Assembly: GCA_024449915.1 (NCBI GenBank)
Contig: JAMZAV010001291.1
Location: 1-64,000 of the forward strand
Length of the DNA stretch: 64,000 bases
Source of the DNA: Sweltsa coloradensis
Taxonomy: Eukaryota > Arthropoda > Insecta > Plecoptera > Chloroperlidae
Direction: 5' to 3'
Position 1 is the first letter of the stretch; each line of letters begins with the position of its first letter. Positions 57,501 to 63,567 of the stretch are shown here, in pieces. A model generated the notes under the pieces. It ran no database searches. It had not been told where the DNA came from and was given only the letters and a program-made list of their open reading frames with translations. The translations under genes and the position numbers were made by a program.

Positions 57501-58595
57501 AATTAATGGGTTATTTTTACCATTGAAATTTTGTCTATCTGAAACCAATTTGGAATATCGATAACAAACACTTTTGCCGCCATTTTCCAAATGCGCCCGA
57601 AGTCTCCAGTCCGATGGTAGGGATTTTATATGTTGTTAGTATTATATAGGAAGGTCTCTGCAAAAATGTCAGCGACATCGCATTTTTCTCCAAGCGTCAT
57701 ATACGACTTATTTGACCAGATTATTGTATGATGGGCAATTTAACTTAGGAGTAACTAAGTACTTCATAGTAAAAATCATACCCTAATTGATTGTGAATGG
57801 GCCTCAATTATAGCAAGTGTAATTAGTTATCTGAAATATCAAAAATAAAAATATCGATAGGTATGTATCAAAATTCCAATTTCCCTCGCATGGCAAAAAA
57901 TAAAGATCTGAGTAATTATTCATTAACCCGAGAGTATGCGACCCTTTTTTGAAACGTATAGTCGCGCACGTCCTTAGACCCATTATTATTAGGCTAAAAC
58001 GTAGATGACGTTTGATACCAATATAGATAATATCATGTATGTGACGCATACAGTAATAATCAATTATCATCAATAATCAATAAATAATCAATCATAAAAT
58101 CAATAATCAATAAACACAGAATGTTTGCAACCTTTCAAAAGATCGCGCAACGGTCGAAAAGACCAAGCAACCGAACAGGACCTCTTATCTTAGATGAAGT
58201 TCTGCAGAACACTGAATCGCGTATTGCACACTGGCTTCACAAATCTATTTTGCGAAGGTAGGCGGAACTAGACAAGCCATGCATGCGTGCTGTACAAATA
58301 CCAACTGTTGAAAAAAAAAGTCAGTCTAAAAGACCACACGGGACTACTCTCGGGTTAAGTTGCAACCCAACAGCTTGTACTTTTAACTCCATTACTTTGT
58401 TTTACAGCCTCAAAAAAGGACATGTACTGCAGTTTCTGTCGTCGGTCAGGCCGTGCCATAAACATTTACTGCGGGCACCATCAACAACATCCCGTCACCC
58501 AGAAAACCGAATGTCCGTATCTACAGCACCACATCTGCCGGTTCTGTGGCAAGACAGGGGACGAGGCTCACGTCCTAGAGGACTGCCCCATGTAA
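27412..58595 (+). CDS. nanos: Nanos-family zinc-finger protein, nine-exon gene model
   Basis: Nanos proteins bind RNA with Pumilio and recruit the CCR4-NOT deadenylase to repress mRNAs in germ cells. Proposed coding exons: 27412-27463, 39368-39480, 41603-41818, 42246-42455, 44230-44288, 46342-47456, 48736-48866, 55109-55250 and 58408-58595. All borders are AG/GT and the phases are compatible. The total is 2226 nt, 741 residues plus stop. The last exon holds both CCHC zinc fingers. The rest is unusual: Nanos N-termini are variable but mostly short, and here about 680 residues precede the finger, including a likely folded part in exons 3-6 and a polar, disordered region in exon 6. I recognise no domain before the finger and no clear NOT1-binding motif. 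The five 3'-most exons are better supported than exons 1-4, which rest on open frame, splice sites and phase. A fusion of two predicted genes cannot be excluded. Confidence 0.65.
27929..28098. mobile_element. 170-bp MITE with ~40-bp inverted ends
   Basis: AGCTACTTGTGACG at the left and CGTCACAAGTAGCT at the right; the repeat extends inward with GGGTGAAACTGGGT inverted as ACCCAGTTTCCCTC. GC-rich compared with the intron. It lies in proposed intron 1. Confidence 0.8.
28213..28412. repeat. GC-rich dispersed repeat, copy 1
   Basis: This is nearly identical to 52,972-53,174 over about 200 bp. It contains two inverted pairs: GCTGGTCAGAACCAGC, and GTCGTCGCCGTCGGGGA with TCCCCGACGACGAC. The open frames through it are short and not conserved between copies, so it is more likely a structural or mobile repeat than a gene. 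Confidence 0.75.
29540..31190. other. Intronic sequence with C/G tracts, no gene
   Basis: Poly-C runs lie at about 29,916-29,930 and 30,098-30,117. A GTCAACTGAC-type inverted pair lies near 30,055-30,085, and a GAGT microsatellite at 30,910-30,940. No coding exon recognised. Confidence 0.4.
31195..31470 (-). mobile_element. tRNA-derived SINE-B, copy 2 (antisense)
   Basis: On the minus strand it shows a B-box GGGTTCAAATCCCGGTCGGG near 31,418 and the body word CTCAATC-x-GGAATTTTGGGAAACC at 31,255-31,290, collinear with copy 1. Its tRNA-like end abuts the MITE at 31,474. Confidence 0.7.
31474..31763. mobile_element. MITE, copy 2
   Basis: GGAAAACGCC at the left pairs with GGCGTTTCCC at the right, with GAGTAAGCGAGCCATG and CATGGCTCGCTCACTC further in. 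Same family as 22,135-22,415. The internal parts differ. Confidence 0.8.
31764..33390. other. AT-rich sequence, no gene
   Basis: It contains a GT run followed by about 20 G at 32,162-32,192, a strong candidate for quadruplex folding. A B-box-like GGTTCGAGCCT is at 33,117 without a good A-box. No gene recognised. Confidence 0.35.
34010..35040. other. AT-rich intronic sequence with CA and C tracts
   Basis: The GCACGGGT word at 34,186 is inverted relative to 28,892, suggesting a second outer repeat of the candidate large element. A C tract is at 34,799-34,812. A TTTAACAGCGAAG word near 34,610 also occurs near 28,129. No coding exon recognised. Confidence 0.3.
35041..35730. mobile_element. hAT-like non-autonomous element
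   Basis: The left end TAGGGTGACCAGACGTCCCG is echoed by the right end GTCACCCTA. ACCTCGCC before and ACCTCACC after are a 7/8 match, fitting an 8-bp hAT target duplication. It shares an internal word (GATCGCTCTAAA-GCTATC) with the element at 42,640. The small open frame inside has no recognised domain. Confidence 0.55.
36065..36245 (+). mobile_element. tRNA-derived SINE-C, copy 2
   Basis: A-box-like TTGGCTCGAGCG at 36,071, B-box GAGTTCAAATCCC at 36,116, then CAATCCTGACTGAAGG and TTCCGAGGTTTTACTCAGTC as in copy 1. An ATT run follows. Confidence 0.75.
36459..36769 (-). mobile_element. Helitron-like element, truncated antisense copy
   Basis: Antisense match to the 5' half of the family, ending CGCTTCGCTCATCCAAA at 36,769. 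The half with the CTAG end is missing. Confidence 0.7.
36770..38493. other. Intronic AT-rich sequence
   Basis: It contains a 3' fragment of SINE-C near 37,595-37,640 (GGGCATGAATTGCACCCTGG) and short palindromes near 38,000-38,090 (TGAGTGACTAGTCACTCA). No exon recognised. Confidence 0.4.
38494..38850. repeat. Tandem duplication, about 240 bp, second copy partial
   Basis: Both copies start with AGTTCCCAAAATTATGT and continue with GAAAAACCAT-AT and CGACCAACCCCAAAA-like words. C-rich and A-rich tracts alternate. Confidence 0.75.
38966..39339. mobile_element. 374-bp PIF/Harbinger-like MITE
   Basis: The TIRs read TGCTGGGTTCACAAGCCGAC at the left and GTCGGCTTGTGAACCCACCA at the right. TAA flanks both ends (38,963-38,965 and 39,340-39,342), the Harbinger-type target. 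CpG-rich interior. It ends 28 bp before proposed Nanos exon 2. Confidence 0.8.
39368..39480 (+). CDS. Nanos model exon 2
   Basis: Acceptor TTCCAG, then 37 codons (an APVNPELAPNNNAGEN stretch, then IIFLESKIDIIAEDNR) and donor AGG/GTAAGT, phase 0. The polypyrimidine tract is weak. The acceptor lies only 28 bp after a Harbinger-like MITE. Confidence 0.5.
39947..40670 (+). mobile_element. Helitron-like element, copy 3
   Basis: It starts TTTTTGGATGAGCAAAGC, with the family middle (GACCAAACGGGTGGG at about 40,222) and the GCTCATCCATCAACGCG end near 40,623. It shares with copy 4 an extra block of about 110 bp (CCAGATATTTTACATT region) and a different last 30 bp, so these two form a subfamily. Confidence 0.7.
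40671..41602. other. Intronic AT-rich sequence
   Basis: No repeat or exon was recognised. The TTGGTTGCAG acceptor of exon 3 ends this stretch. Confidence 0.4.
41603..41818 (+). CDS. Nanos model exon 3
   Basis: Acceptor TTGCAG, 72 codons, donor TAC/GTAAGT; phase 0 at both ends. The peptide looks helical and amphipathic (FAAVIEAIFTKHIPEF, then KRLVMLGQILYVIIEKFLEA) and could be part of a folded helical domain. No family recognised. Confidence 0.65.
41930..42040 (+). mobile_element. Possible tRNA-like SINE head
   Basis: A B-box GGGTTCGATTCTCAG at 42,007 follows a weak A-box region. No body shared with the other SINE families was recognised. Confidence 0.3.
42246..42455 (+). CDS. Nanos model exon 4
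   Basis: Acceptor TTTCAG (or CACAG nine bases later, also in frame), about 70 codons, donor CAG/GTAAGC; phase 0. The peptide is rich in Tyr and Val (HVYVLKYSVGVMKVVRPF, then QCYYYYLTAKVDTPIYSVYY), suggesting strands. No family recognised. Confidence 0.65.
42640..43210. mobile_element. 571-bp hAT MITE with perfect 8-bp target duplication
   Basis: The ends are TAGGGTTACCATACGTCC and TATGGTAACCCTA. CCATCGTC occurs directly before (42,632-42,639) and after (43,211-43,218). No transposase. Inserted in the intron after exon 4. Confidence 0.88.
43500..43690 (-). pseudogene. LINE C-terminal fragment
   Basis: Minus-strand reading GKDRLRWHGHMRRMEENRI is the C-terminal box of RTE/CFDP2-like LINEs. Only about 60 codons remain. 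Confidence 0.6.
43804..44037 (+). CDS. Possible alternative terminal exon of the Nanos gene
   Basis: Directly after an acceptor-like CTGATTAG, 77 codons are open in phase 0 and end in TGA. The peptide (MECSSHVFSENKKETYIVMG, then KYDKEEISGEKILS) is charged and unlike transposon proteins. An AATAAA at 44,107 follows. Joined to exon 4 (phase 0) it would give a short protein without zinc finger. It starts with ATG, so it could instead be a small separate ORF. No similarity recognised. Confidence 0.35.
   Translation: MECSSHVFSENKKETYIVMGKEKYDKEEISGEKILSNSAENQLNLFPFDTEIVNCRQHKIQYWVFERRLGRKTIFDD
44107..44112 (+). terminator. Polyadenylation hexamer after the alternative exon
   Basis: AATAAA lies 70 bases after the TGA. 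It is meaningful only if the alternative exon is used. Confidence 0.3.
44230..44288 (+). CDS. Nanos model exon 5
   Basis: Acceptor ATTACAG, 19 codons (EGFVENMFKEIKIFEDEHT) plus two bases, donor AG/GTAAGT, phase 2. The two bases join the first base of exon 6 to give Arg. A short exon with strong splice sites at both ends. Confidence 0.6.
44289..45550. other. Intron with a tRNA-like fragment and TA repeat
   Basis: A B-box GGGTTCGAATCCCACA at 45,101 follows a stretched A-box region (about 45,040-45,110), possibly a decayed SINE. A TA dinucleotide run lies at 45,472-45,506. No coding exon recognised. Confidence 0.4.
45551..45651. repeat. Inverted pair of tRNA-like half genes
   Basis: Left arm GCCTCCACCGGGGATTAAAC onward; right arm ending ACAATCCCCGGTGGAGGC. 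The arms are about 38 bp with few mismatches, and both contain the T-arm/acceptor part of a tRNA-like sequence; the loop holds a D-arm-like TTGGTAAGAGCAGGG. Read on the plus strand, the loop plus right arm (about 45,592-45,651) looks like one tRNA-like unit with A- and B-boxes. Confidence 0.7.
45717..46251 (+). mobile_element. tRNA-derived SINE-A with multiplied A-box monomers
   Basis: Six copies of a 20-22 bp unit containing TGGCTCGTTGGTC run from 45,722 to about 45,842. The last continues into a tRNA-like head: D-arm GTGGTTAGCAT, anticodon stem-loop CTGCTTCCAATGCAG, and B-box GGGTTCGATTT. The body includes a hairpin (AGAAGTTTTTTAACTTCT) and a TTGGTTGGTTATCG word, and the tail is GAGTGGGTAGACTCTAAATA plus TTTA repeats. 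The single-headed copy at 62,833 shows the original form. Confidence 0.85.
46342..47456 (+). CDS. Nanos model exon 6 (large, disordered)
   Basis: Acceptor TTTTTGTAG, about 371 codons, donor T/GTGAGT, phase 1. It opens with FETTFALSNLCVKCNPTKLE, which carries a C-x2-C pair. The remainder is rich in Lys, Asn, Gln, Ser and Thr, with little hydrophobic content, so probably disordered. The frame stays open for more than 1.1 kb in AT-rich DNA. No repeat or transposon similarity was seen in it, which argues for selection to keep it open. Confidence 0.75.
47457..48735. other. Intron 6, no feature
   Basis: AT-rich, with an AAAT run at 48,062-48,100. Nothing else recognised. Confidence 0.5.
48736..48866 (+). 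CDS. Nanos model exon 7
   Basis: Acceptor TTTGCAG, 43 codons, donor AAG/GTAATC, phase 0. Polar peptide (EKEVNRPSTSMSTDTN, then HNKLKQPAVGTPHQQYES). Consistent with the disordered linker before the zinc finger. Confidence 0.65.
49071..49318. mobile_element. 248-bp MITE
   Basis: ATTGAGGGGCAGCGAACATA at the left and TATGGTCGCGCCCCTCAAT at the right are imperfect inverted repeats. The interior is GC-rich. No clear target duplication. Confidence 0.7.
49319..49802. other. Intronic sequence, no feature
   Basis: AT-rich; one open frame crosses into the next element but has no domain. Nothing recognised. Confidence 0.4.
49803..50998. mobile_element. 1.2-kb hAT-like non-autonomous element
   Basis: CAGTGGCGGTTTTT at the left and AAAAACCGCCACTG at the right are perfect TIRs of the common hAT CAGTGG type. 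AGGTGTGCAAT near the left end pairs with AAGTGTGCAAT-like words near the right. No transposase frame. A matching 8-bp target duplication was not found. Confidence 0.7.
51026..51210. repeat. Near-perfect palindrome, 74-bp arms
   Basis: The arms at 51,026-51,099 and 51,137-51,210 differ at one of 74 positions around a 37-bp loop. The sequence is GC-rich (CCTGAGCCTACGTTTGGG, CCGGACCCTTAGACCCGCC) and would extrude as a strong cruciform or make a long RNA hairpin in the intron. It lies 28 bp after the hAT-like element. Confidence 0.9.
51211..51929. other. Intronic sequence
   Basis: A pyrimidine-rich stretch lies at 51,285-51,335 (CCCCCTCC-type). The remainder is AT-rich without recognised features. 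Confidence 0.4.
52539..53685. repeat. Three tandem ~300-bp units, the middle one interrupted
   Basis: The units are 52,539-52,837, 52,838-53,392 (with about 250 bp inserted from about 52,921) and 53,393-53,685. Landmarks in each: CCTAAATCATCCCCTAAAAT (weaker in unit 2), GCTCTAA, AATCGGCCTATTCTCAT, ACCTTGATTTCCAGC and GGCAAGCGATATT. A partial unit precedes at about 52,518. Confidence 0.85.
52972..53174. repeat. GC-rich dispersed repeat, copy 2
   Basis: Collinear with 28,213-28,412, with short indels and scattered substitutions. It sits in the insertion that splits tandem unit 2, so it moved (or was copied) after the array formed. Confidence 0.8.
54016..54515. repeat. 500-bp palindrome (foldback)
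   Basis: Arms of about 235 bp face each other around a loop near 54,251-54,276. Paired landmarks: CAGCCAAGCTCTCCTTCC with its inverse at about 54,464-54,481, and CCTGTTGACAAGCGCCAAGC with its inverse at about 54,350-54,369. Small differences exist between arms. Confidence 0.88.
55109..55250 (+). CDS. Nanos model exon 8
   Basis: Acceptor TATTTCAG, 47 codons, donor G/GTAAAC, phase 1. It contains two short related pieces, VEPIMAD and KPIVADM, either side of a NYCDAR segment. The last G forms Ala with the first two bases of exon 9. Confidence 0.65.
55320..56007 (+). mobile_element. Helitron-like element, copy 4
   Basis: It starts TTTTGGATGAGCAAAGC and ends CCTAG at 56,007 followed by TT. It has the family middle (CTGACCAAACGGGTGGGGC) and the extra block shared with copy 3. 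The subterminal TCATCC and hairpin AACGC...GCATT are present. Confidence 0.75.
56008..56366. other. Intronic sequence, no feature
   Basis: AT-rich, nothing recognised. Confidence 0.4.
56367..57722. mobile_element. 1.36-kb foldback element
   Basis: Two inverted arms of about 650 bp surround a 60-bp loop (about 57,024-57,083). Paired ends: AATCCTGTCAAATAAG and CTTATTTGACCAGATT. Paired inner landmarks: GCGATGTCGCTGA, CGGGGTTCATGAAAGCTT and CCAATATGGCTGCTAATTCC. The arms differ by scattered substitutions and small indels, so the palindrome is not brand new. The short element at 17,991-18,087 shares the ends. No coding capacity. Confidence 0.9.
57723..58407. other. End of intron 8
   Basis: ATCAATAATCAATAA-type simple repeat at 58,058-58,108. 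A pyrimidine-rich tract and TTTTACAG acceptor end the intron. Confidence 0.5.
58408..58595 (+). CDS. nanos: Nanos terminal exon with CCHC-CCHC zinc finger
   Basis: After the acceptor TTTTACAG the frame encodes the full Nanos RNA-binding finger. First finger: YCSFCRRSG, then His in CGHH, then Cys in KTECPYL. Second finger: ICRFCGKTGDEAHVLEDCPM. Spacings are C-x2-C-x12-H-x11-C, then x7, then C-x2-C-x7-H-x4-C, matching the family except one extra residue before the fourth ligand (or x13/x10 if the second His is the ligand). The stop TAA follows the CPM end, as usual for Nanos proteins that stop soon after the finger. This finger binds RNA next to Pumilio. Confidence is high for the family, since the second finger is almost canonical. 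Confidence 0.9.
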
Positions 58596-58832
58596 ACAGA
58601 TTAGGACGACAAAGTTATTTTATAAGTTTACTTTCCAAAGTCAGGCCAAAGTCTGGGTAGATTTAGTTTGTTTGATTGAGAATGATTGCTTTAGACAAAC
58701 ATGTTGAAAAATATAAGCTGTTAAATTTAAATGCATATGCAACATTGCACTGATGTTATTGTAGGGACTATAATAGGGGTCCAGGGAATCAGCATATTGG
58801 TAAAAATTTTTTTTACAAAGAATGTGAATAAA
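58596..58832 (+). terminator. Nanos 3' UTR to polyadenylation hexamer
   Basis: Canonical AATAAA at 58,827-58,832, 232 bases after the stop. Further downstream hexamers exist, so a longer 3' UTR is possible. Confidence 0.5.
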
Positions 58833-60627
58833 CATGCTATTTAATTTAGTATTTTGGATATAATTTCATCACAATTTTATCTAATACGGAAGTAACACTG
58901 TTTTAATGTTTTTCCGACATAAATCGATTTCACAATTTGAGCTAATTTTATTCTATTTTTGATAATTTGCAAGAAAAAAAGGTTATTTCCACCATTTGTT
59001 ATGTGTGCTTTGAACAAAGTGAGGAAATATAAAGCTAAATGCATACATACATACATACATAATTAGTAATTACATACGTTAATAACATATAGTAGTAGAA
59101 AATGCTATTTTGGCATTTAAAATACAACTACAGTAATTTGCAATTTTTGTTTCGCTATTTCCTGGACCTTTACCTATACAATGCAGACAATTTTGGTTAA
59201 ACCAACATAGTAGTAAATGACAGTTTATAGAAAATAAACTATATTGGCGTAGTGATGGTGTACATAGTAAGTAGAAAATTTTCATTACATTCCATGGGAA
59301 ACAAAAATCACAAACAAAAGCAAGAAATTAGTATGGGGCTACTTGTAGATTGTTTGTACTAAAATTTGTTATAATAATTTGTGTAAGTGAGATACCTGAA
59401 GTTGTGAGTTGCGATGCCTCTCGCTGATGATGATGTCGGAACCGTTTTGTTTGCGTAATACAATACATGTCGAGCTACGCAGATGATTATATTCATTCAG
59501 CAGCAGAACTGAAAGAGAAATCAGACGTTGGATTTCTCAAGTCATACACACCTACCATTGTATTGGCAAATCAAATTAAGATTTCACAATTGTTAACGTT
59601 AATTTTACTTGATAGCTGTATCCAATGTAGTATTTTTTGTTTTTTGTCATTTAATTTAATGTTATTCATGAATCTAACAAGAACAACAATAACTATCTCG
59701 CTCAACAGTATTTACTTAGATATGTTTAACACTACGGTACTACATTATTTTTATTTTTGTTCTACAATAGATACTAATACTTAGTGTTAGTTGTTGGTTA
59801 ATGTTTGAACTTTGAACCACATTCCGTAATGTTACATGTATTTGTCGGTATAAATCTAAAACTTCCATCTTGTTTAGTGTATATAGTCGAGCCAACTCCC
59901 TAAAACTGAGAAGATTTTCAATAACTATTCCACAAGCTAAAACATACTAATACAGTACGTAAGTGACTAGGAATCTCTTTAAAGAGTTGCCCATGTTGGA
60001 TCTGAGTTGACTGTTCGTTATATACTTAGATTAATAATAAATACCACAATGTTTGTCCTAATTAAGTCTATGAGATGACTGTTAGAATTCAATTTACTAT
60101 TAGAATAAGGCTAGAAAATAGAAATACCTATGATTAATATTGAGATTACAATCACCTGCCAGGGAAGTGGACAATTAAAATTGTGTACACATAACAACTA
60201 GGTGATATACAAATTACAAAAGTCCCTTGTGAGCACTTGTAGCTGTGTTACTTTGATAAAATGAAAAGAATTTACAATAATGTACTAAATTTTTCTTTTT
60301 GTTTGCGGTGGTATTTTTAAAAATGTACATATGCCTAAGCTATTTTTTTAGGCAAAATGTATAAAATTAGGGTTTTATATTGTTTTTTAAATAGTTATTC
60401 AAGGTTAAATTAAAACATGATATAATACTTATATATTATCACTTTTGGGGGTCAATTTTGATTTATTGTGATTGTGTGATGTTTTTTCATTCCGTTTTGC
60501 TGTGTAATAATAGAGTTATTTTTAGAGTAATTTTGCCACTGTCCAAGAGATTAGTTTCTTGGAAACAATTGTTTTTCATTCCCAAAACAATGGATAATTG
60601 ACTAATTGTTGGTCATCTCTTCAGAAG
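58833..60627. other. Intergenic AT-rich sequence
   Basis: A CATA tetranucleotide run is at 59,043-59,060. An open frame at 59,467-59,784 begins with a plausible polar peptide but soon turns into low-complexity hydrophobic sequence, and I do not accept it as a gene. Confidence 0.4.
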
Positions 60628-60790
60628 CAGTACCTCACATAATGGTTAAGGCATGGGCTCTAGAATTGTATGACTCCAAAAGGTGTGGGTTCAAATACGG
60701 GATAGGGCATCCGCATAGTTCTTTATAAGTGTTGCAACATTTGCTTTCATCAAACACCACCATTGTCTGCCTGGGTGACCAAAATAGGAA
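60628..60790 (+). mobile_element. tRNA-derived SINE-D (single copy seen)
   Basis: A-box TAATGGTTAAGGCATGGG at about 60,640 and B-box GTGGGTTCAAATACGGG at 60,684, correctly spaced. A short body follows. The anticodon region is too degraded to be a working tRNA. Confidence 0.6.
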
Positions 60791-62297
60791 GCGGCGTCAA
60801 CAAATTGTAGAAAAAAGATCAAAATTCAAAATTTTGTCCAGCATTCAAACATCTTTGGTGTAGGTGCCAGGTTAGATTTGACCCCTATGGATGGTGATAG
60901 TTCCACCACAATGACCTGAAAGGTTCCTAAACTTGTTCTGCATCATATTGGTTAATGTCAATAAAAAGTGCATGTAAATCCGAGATCATGTCCGGTTTGT
61001 ATCGAAAAACGTGACCCACACCGATCAACCAACAGAAAAGTCAATCTTATAATGTTTTTAGATATTTCATTTCAAAACATTTATTTCTCATTATTATTAT
61101 GTGGGTACGGTGTATTGAAGCAACGCCTTGATTTCCCACAATAAATGTATAAAACGTCTGACCAACTTTAAAATAATTATTGATTGTTTTGAGAAAGTTC
61201 CACCTCAGCTACATTGCATACAGTACTAGAAAACTAAGTCTACTTCTTTCTTCCAACACTAAAGTTGTATCTTTTAAAATGAATCCGCAACATACAATGT
61301 TTTGTAAGAACTTCAATCACTTTGAGTTTTACTTTGCATAACAATATGTACTATGCATTTTATTTTGTGATTTGTTATAATATTTGGATGCTCATAATAC
61401 ATGTTTATTGTTTACATGATGTATTACATTTTTAAAATTACTATTTATGCAGGTATTGGATTGTATGAGATTACCCTTCAAATTGTCTAATAAAAATAGA
61501 TTTTCTATGTTCAAAAAAATCTTAAAATTTTAATTGAACTACTGTAGGCCTATATTCTTTGCATTCCTGTCCTCAAAATAGGTGAACACAAACTGTGAAT
61601 CGTTGAATTTTAGCCACGTTATGAAAACCTACCATTTCATAAACAGATTGGAGAATGTCAATCAAAATGATATTCTTGAGTACATGAAATTTTGCATGTT
61701 ACAGTATAAGTATTTTTTGGAGGAAAGATGTTGTAACATTTTACTAAGGCATCGTAGTTTTATCTAGCGAGTTTCAAGATGTAAAATTCAGTGTTAACAC
61801 CTAATTAAATCGTAAATTGTTTACACACTTAAAAATTACGTTTCATTTGATTTTGATATATTTACCATTTTCAAATAAATGTTGTTTCATACTCCCAAAT
61901 TTTTAGTAAACAAAAAAATATATTTTATAATCATAATCAAACATTAATTTTGAAACCAGCCATTAAAATAAACCAAAAGCAAGACATGATTTCCACATGA
62001 AATTTAATGACTTGAACAATACTAATCTGAAAGTGAACAAATTAGTTCCAAGAGATAATAATTATCCAGCTATTGAGAGCCAAGCTTAACCTACAATGAT
62101 GGATTTAAAATCAAGCATTTCTTATCTCATAACCTTATCACATGTTATATGGATAGGCTACATCCCTTCTAACTGACGACATAGAATGTGGTGATAAGAT
62201 AATACTAGGCTTATCTGTGAGAATGCAATCAGTGAAGATAGGAAAAGTGACATTAGGCTGTTAGTAATCAGACCTGACTTGTGCGTGGCATTAAAAC
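60791..62297. other. Intergenic sequence with a possible small exon
   Basis: At 61,582-61,767 a 61-codon frame follows an acceptor-like CTCAAAATAG after a pyrimidine tract and ends in TAG (LNFSHVMKTYHFINRLENVN, then DILEYMKFCM). It could be a terminal exon, but no partner exon was found. Otherwise nothing recognised. Confidence 0.3.
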
Positions 62298-62393
62298 ATG
62301 TCTCGGTTGGGACTGTATTTATGTTTTGTGTTGTGTTTGACCACAAGAAGTGTCCAGAGTAACGCTGAGGAAAAGCTTTCAGTTGATGTCAAG
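62298..62393 (+). CDS. First coding exon of a secreted or ER protein
   Basis: ATG at 62,298 opens 32 codons ending at the donor AAG/GTAAAC, phase 0. The peptide starts MSRLGLYLCFVLCLTTRSVQ, a signal peptide with a one-Arg n-region, a hydrophobic core and a likely cleavage after VQS. The mature part then begins NAEEKLSVDVK. ER-type FKBP proteins have a similar charged start after the signal, but this is too short to name. Remaining exons would lie at least partly outside the window. Confidence 0.55.
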
Positions 62394-62832
62394 GTAAACA
62401 GGTGTATATGCCTATAGCTGGATGAGTGTCTACAAGTTTGTTTTTATAAATATTTTAGGCCCCTACATTTTGGTCTTTAAATTTTGTTTCAAACCATTAA
62501 TATTCACAGAATCATTAGAGCTAGTAGATATTTAGAAAAATACATCTCAATCTCATTCAAAGCACCTATTGCTTGGCACTTATGGGTTTGAAATCTGTCG
62601 GCGGTAAAAACAGGCGAGTTAATCTAAACGTCATGAGGTTGAGTGTTGTAGGCAAAGCAGCCATGCTCGAGCCTGAGTTGCGATCAACGGGTCTGCGTAA
62701 CGGACTTGAAGTGTGGACCAGGCGAAGTATTGGAAGACAATGTTTCCGTCTGTGGGTGCTGCCCAGGGTGCGTCGTTAAGTTGGGTGAGTCAAGATAGAC
62801 ACATTGTAAGGTAACGTGAAAGTTGTGTGTGT
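62394..62832. other. Intron start of the secreted-protein gene
   Basis: A 68-codon frame at 62,573-62,779 is Arg-rich and has no domain; no splice acceptor clearly precedes it. Treated as intronic. Confidence 0.3.
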
Positions 62833-63225
62833 TATGTGTGGCTCGTTGGTCTTGTGGTTAGCCTACCTGCTTCCAATGCAGAAGGTCCAGGGTTCAATTC
62901 CACCTAAAGTCAGAAGTTTTTTAACTTCTGATTTGGACTGAAGTCCATCACTTCTTGTCTTAGGAATTTGTATACAGTGACTTTTGAGCCGTCCTTACAA
63001 CAAGGCAACAAATTAATTTAAAGTTGTTCTGAATCCGCGGGTGTTTGCATTGTCCATACCACTGATTGCCATATTCCCTATTAATAATAAATATTGATCT
63101 TTGGTTGGTTATCGGCTATCGCTCACTCGACGATAGCGCCGGGGGGTACAGTACAGGGTTGGCTTGGTCGCTTTGGTTTACTGTCCCCCACTGAAAATCA
63201 GTTATATGACTGTGTAGATTTTAAG
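62833..63225 (+). mobile_element. tRNA-derived SINE-A, copy 2
   Basis: A single head with TGGCTCGTTGGTCTTGTGG, anticodon stem-loop CTGCTTCCAATGCAG and B-box GGGTTCAATTCC, then the hairpin AGAAGTTTTTTAACTTCT and the body to GAAAATCAGTTATATGACT. The GAGTGGGTAG tail of copy 1 is altered or lost. The anticodon loop reads CCA, as in tRNA-Trp. Confidence 0.85.
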
Positions 63226-63567
63226 GAATCAATCTACAATTCAAATTCAAAGGGACCCTAAAAACTCTAGTTGGAATTTAAAAAATGTGAATTAAAATAA
63301 ATAATAAGCCCTATACTATGTCTATACCCATGTAATATGTAGGGACTTTATCACTACTTTCAATTAAACATAAAAGTGAATCAACAGAGTTTAAATTAAC
63401 AATGGTTTATACACTTTGGCTTCTATTTTTGTAGACCAAAAGAGTTCAATTGATAGAAAACATGATTGATATAGTCATCACACATACAGATTTCAATGTA
63501 TCCTACATTACTTGTTGGGCTGTGCCTTCTTGACATTAAGACCCCATTTAATAATATAATTCAATTC

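Noticed and set aside
58283..58660. 125-residue open frame across the Nanos finger
   Set aside because: It is in the wrong frame; the frame beginning at the acceptor at 58,408 encodes the conserved zinc finger.
59467..59784. 105-residue frame starting MSSYADDYIHSAAELKEK
   Set aside because: After about 40 residues it becomes low-complexity hydrophobic sequence; no splice sites or domain support it.
60628..60712. Functional tRNA gene
   Set aside because: A- and B-boxes are present but the cloverleaf stems do not pair well; better explained as a SINE head. The same holds for the other tRNA-like heads in the window.
62298..62393. Naming the secreted protein as an FKBP
   Set aside because: Only a short charged segment after the signal peptide resembles ER FKBPs; the catalytic domain is not in view.
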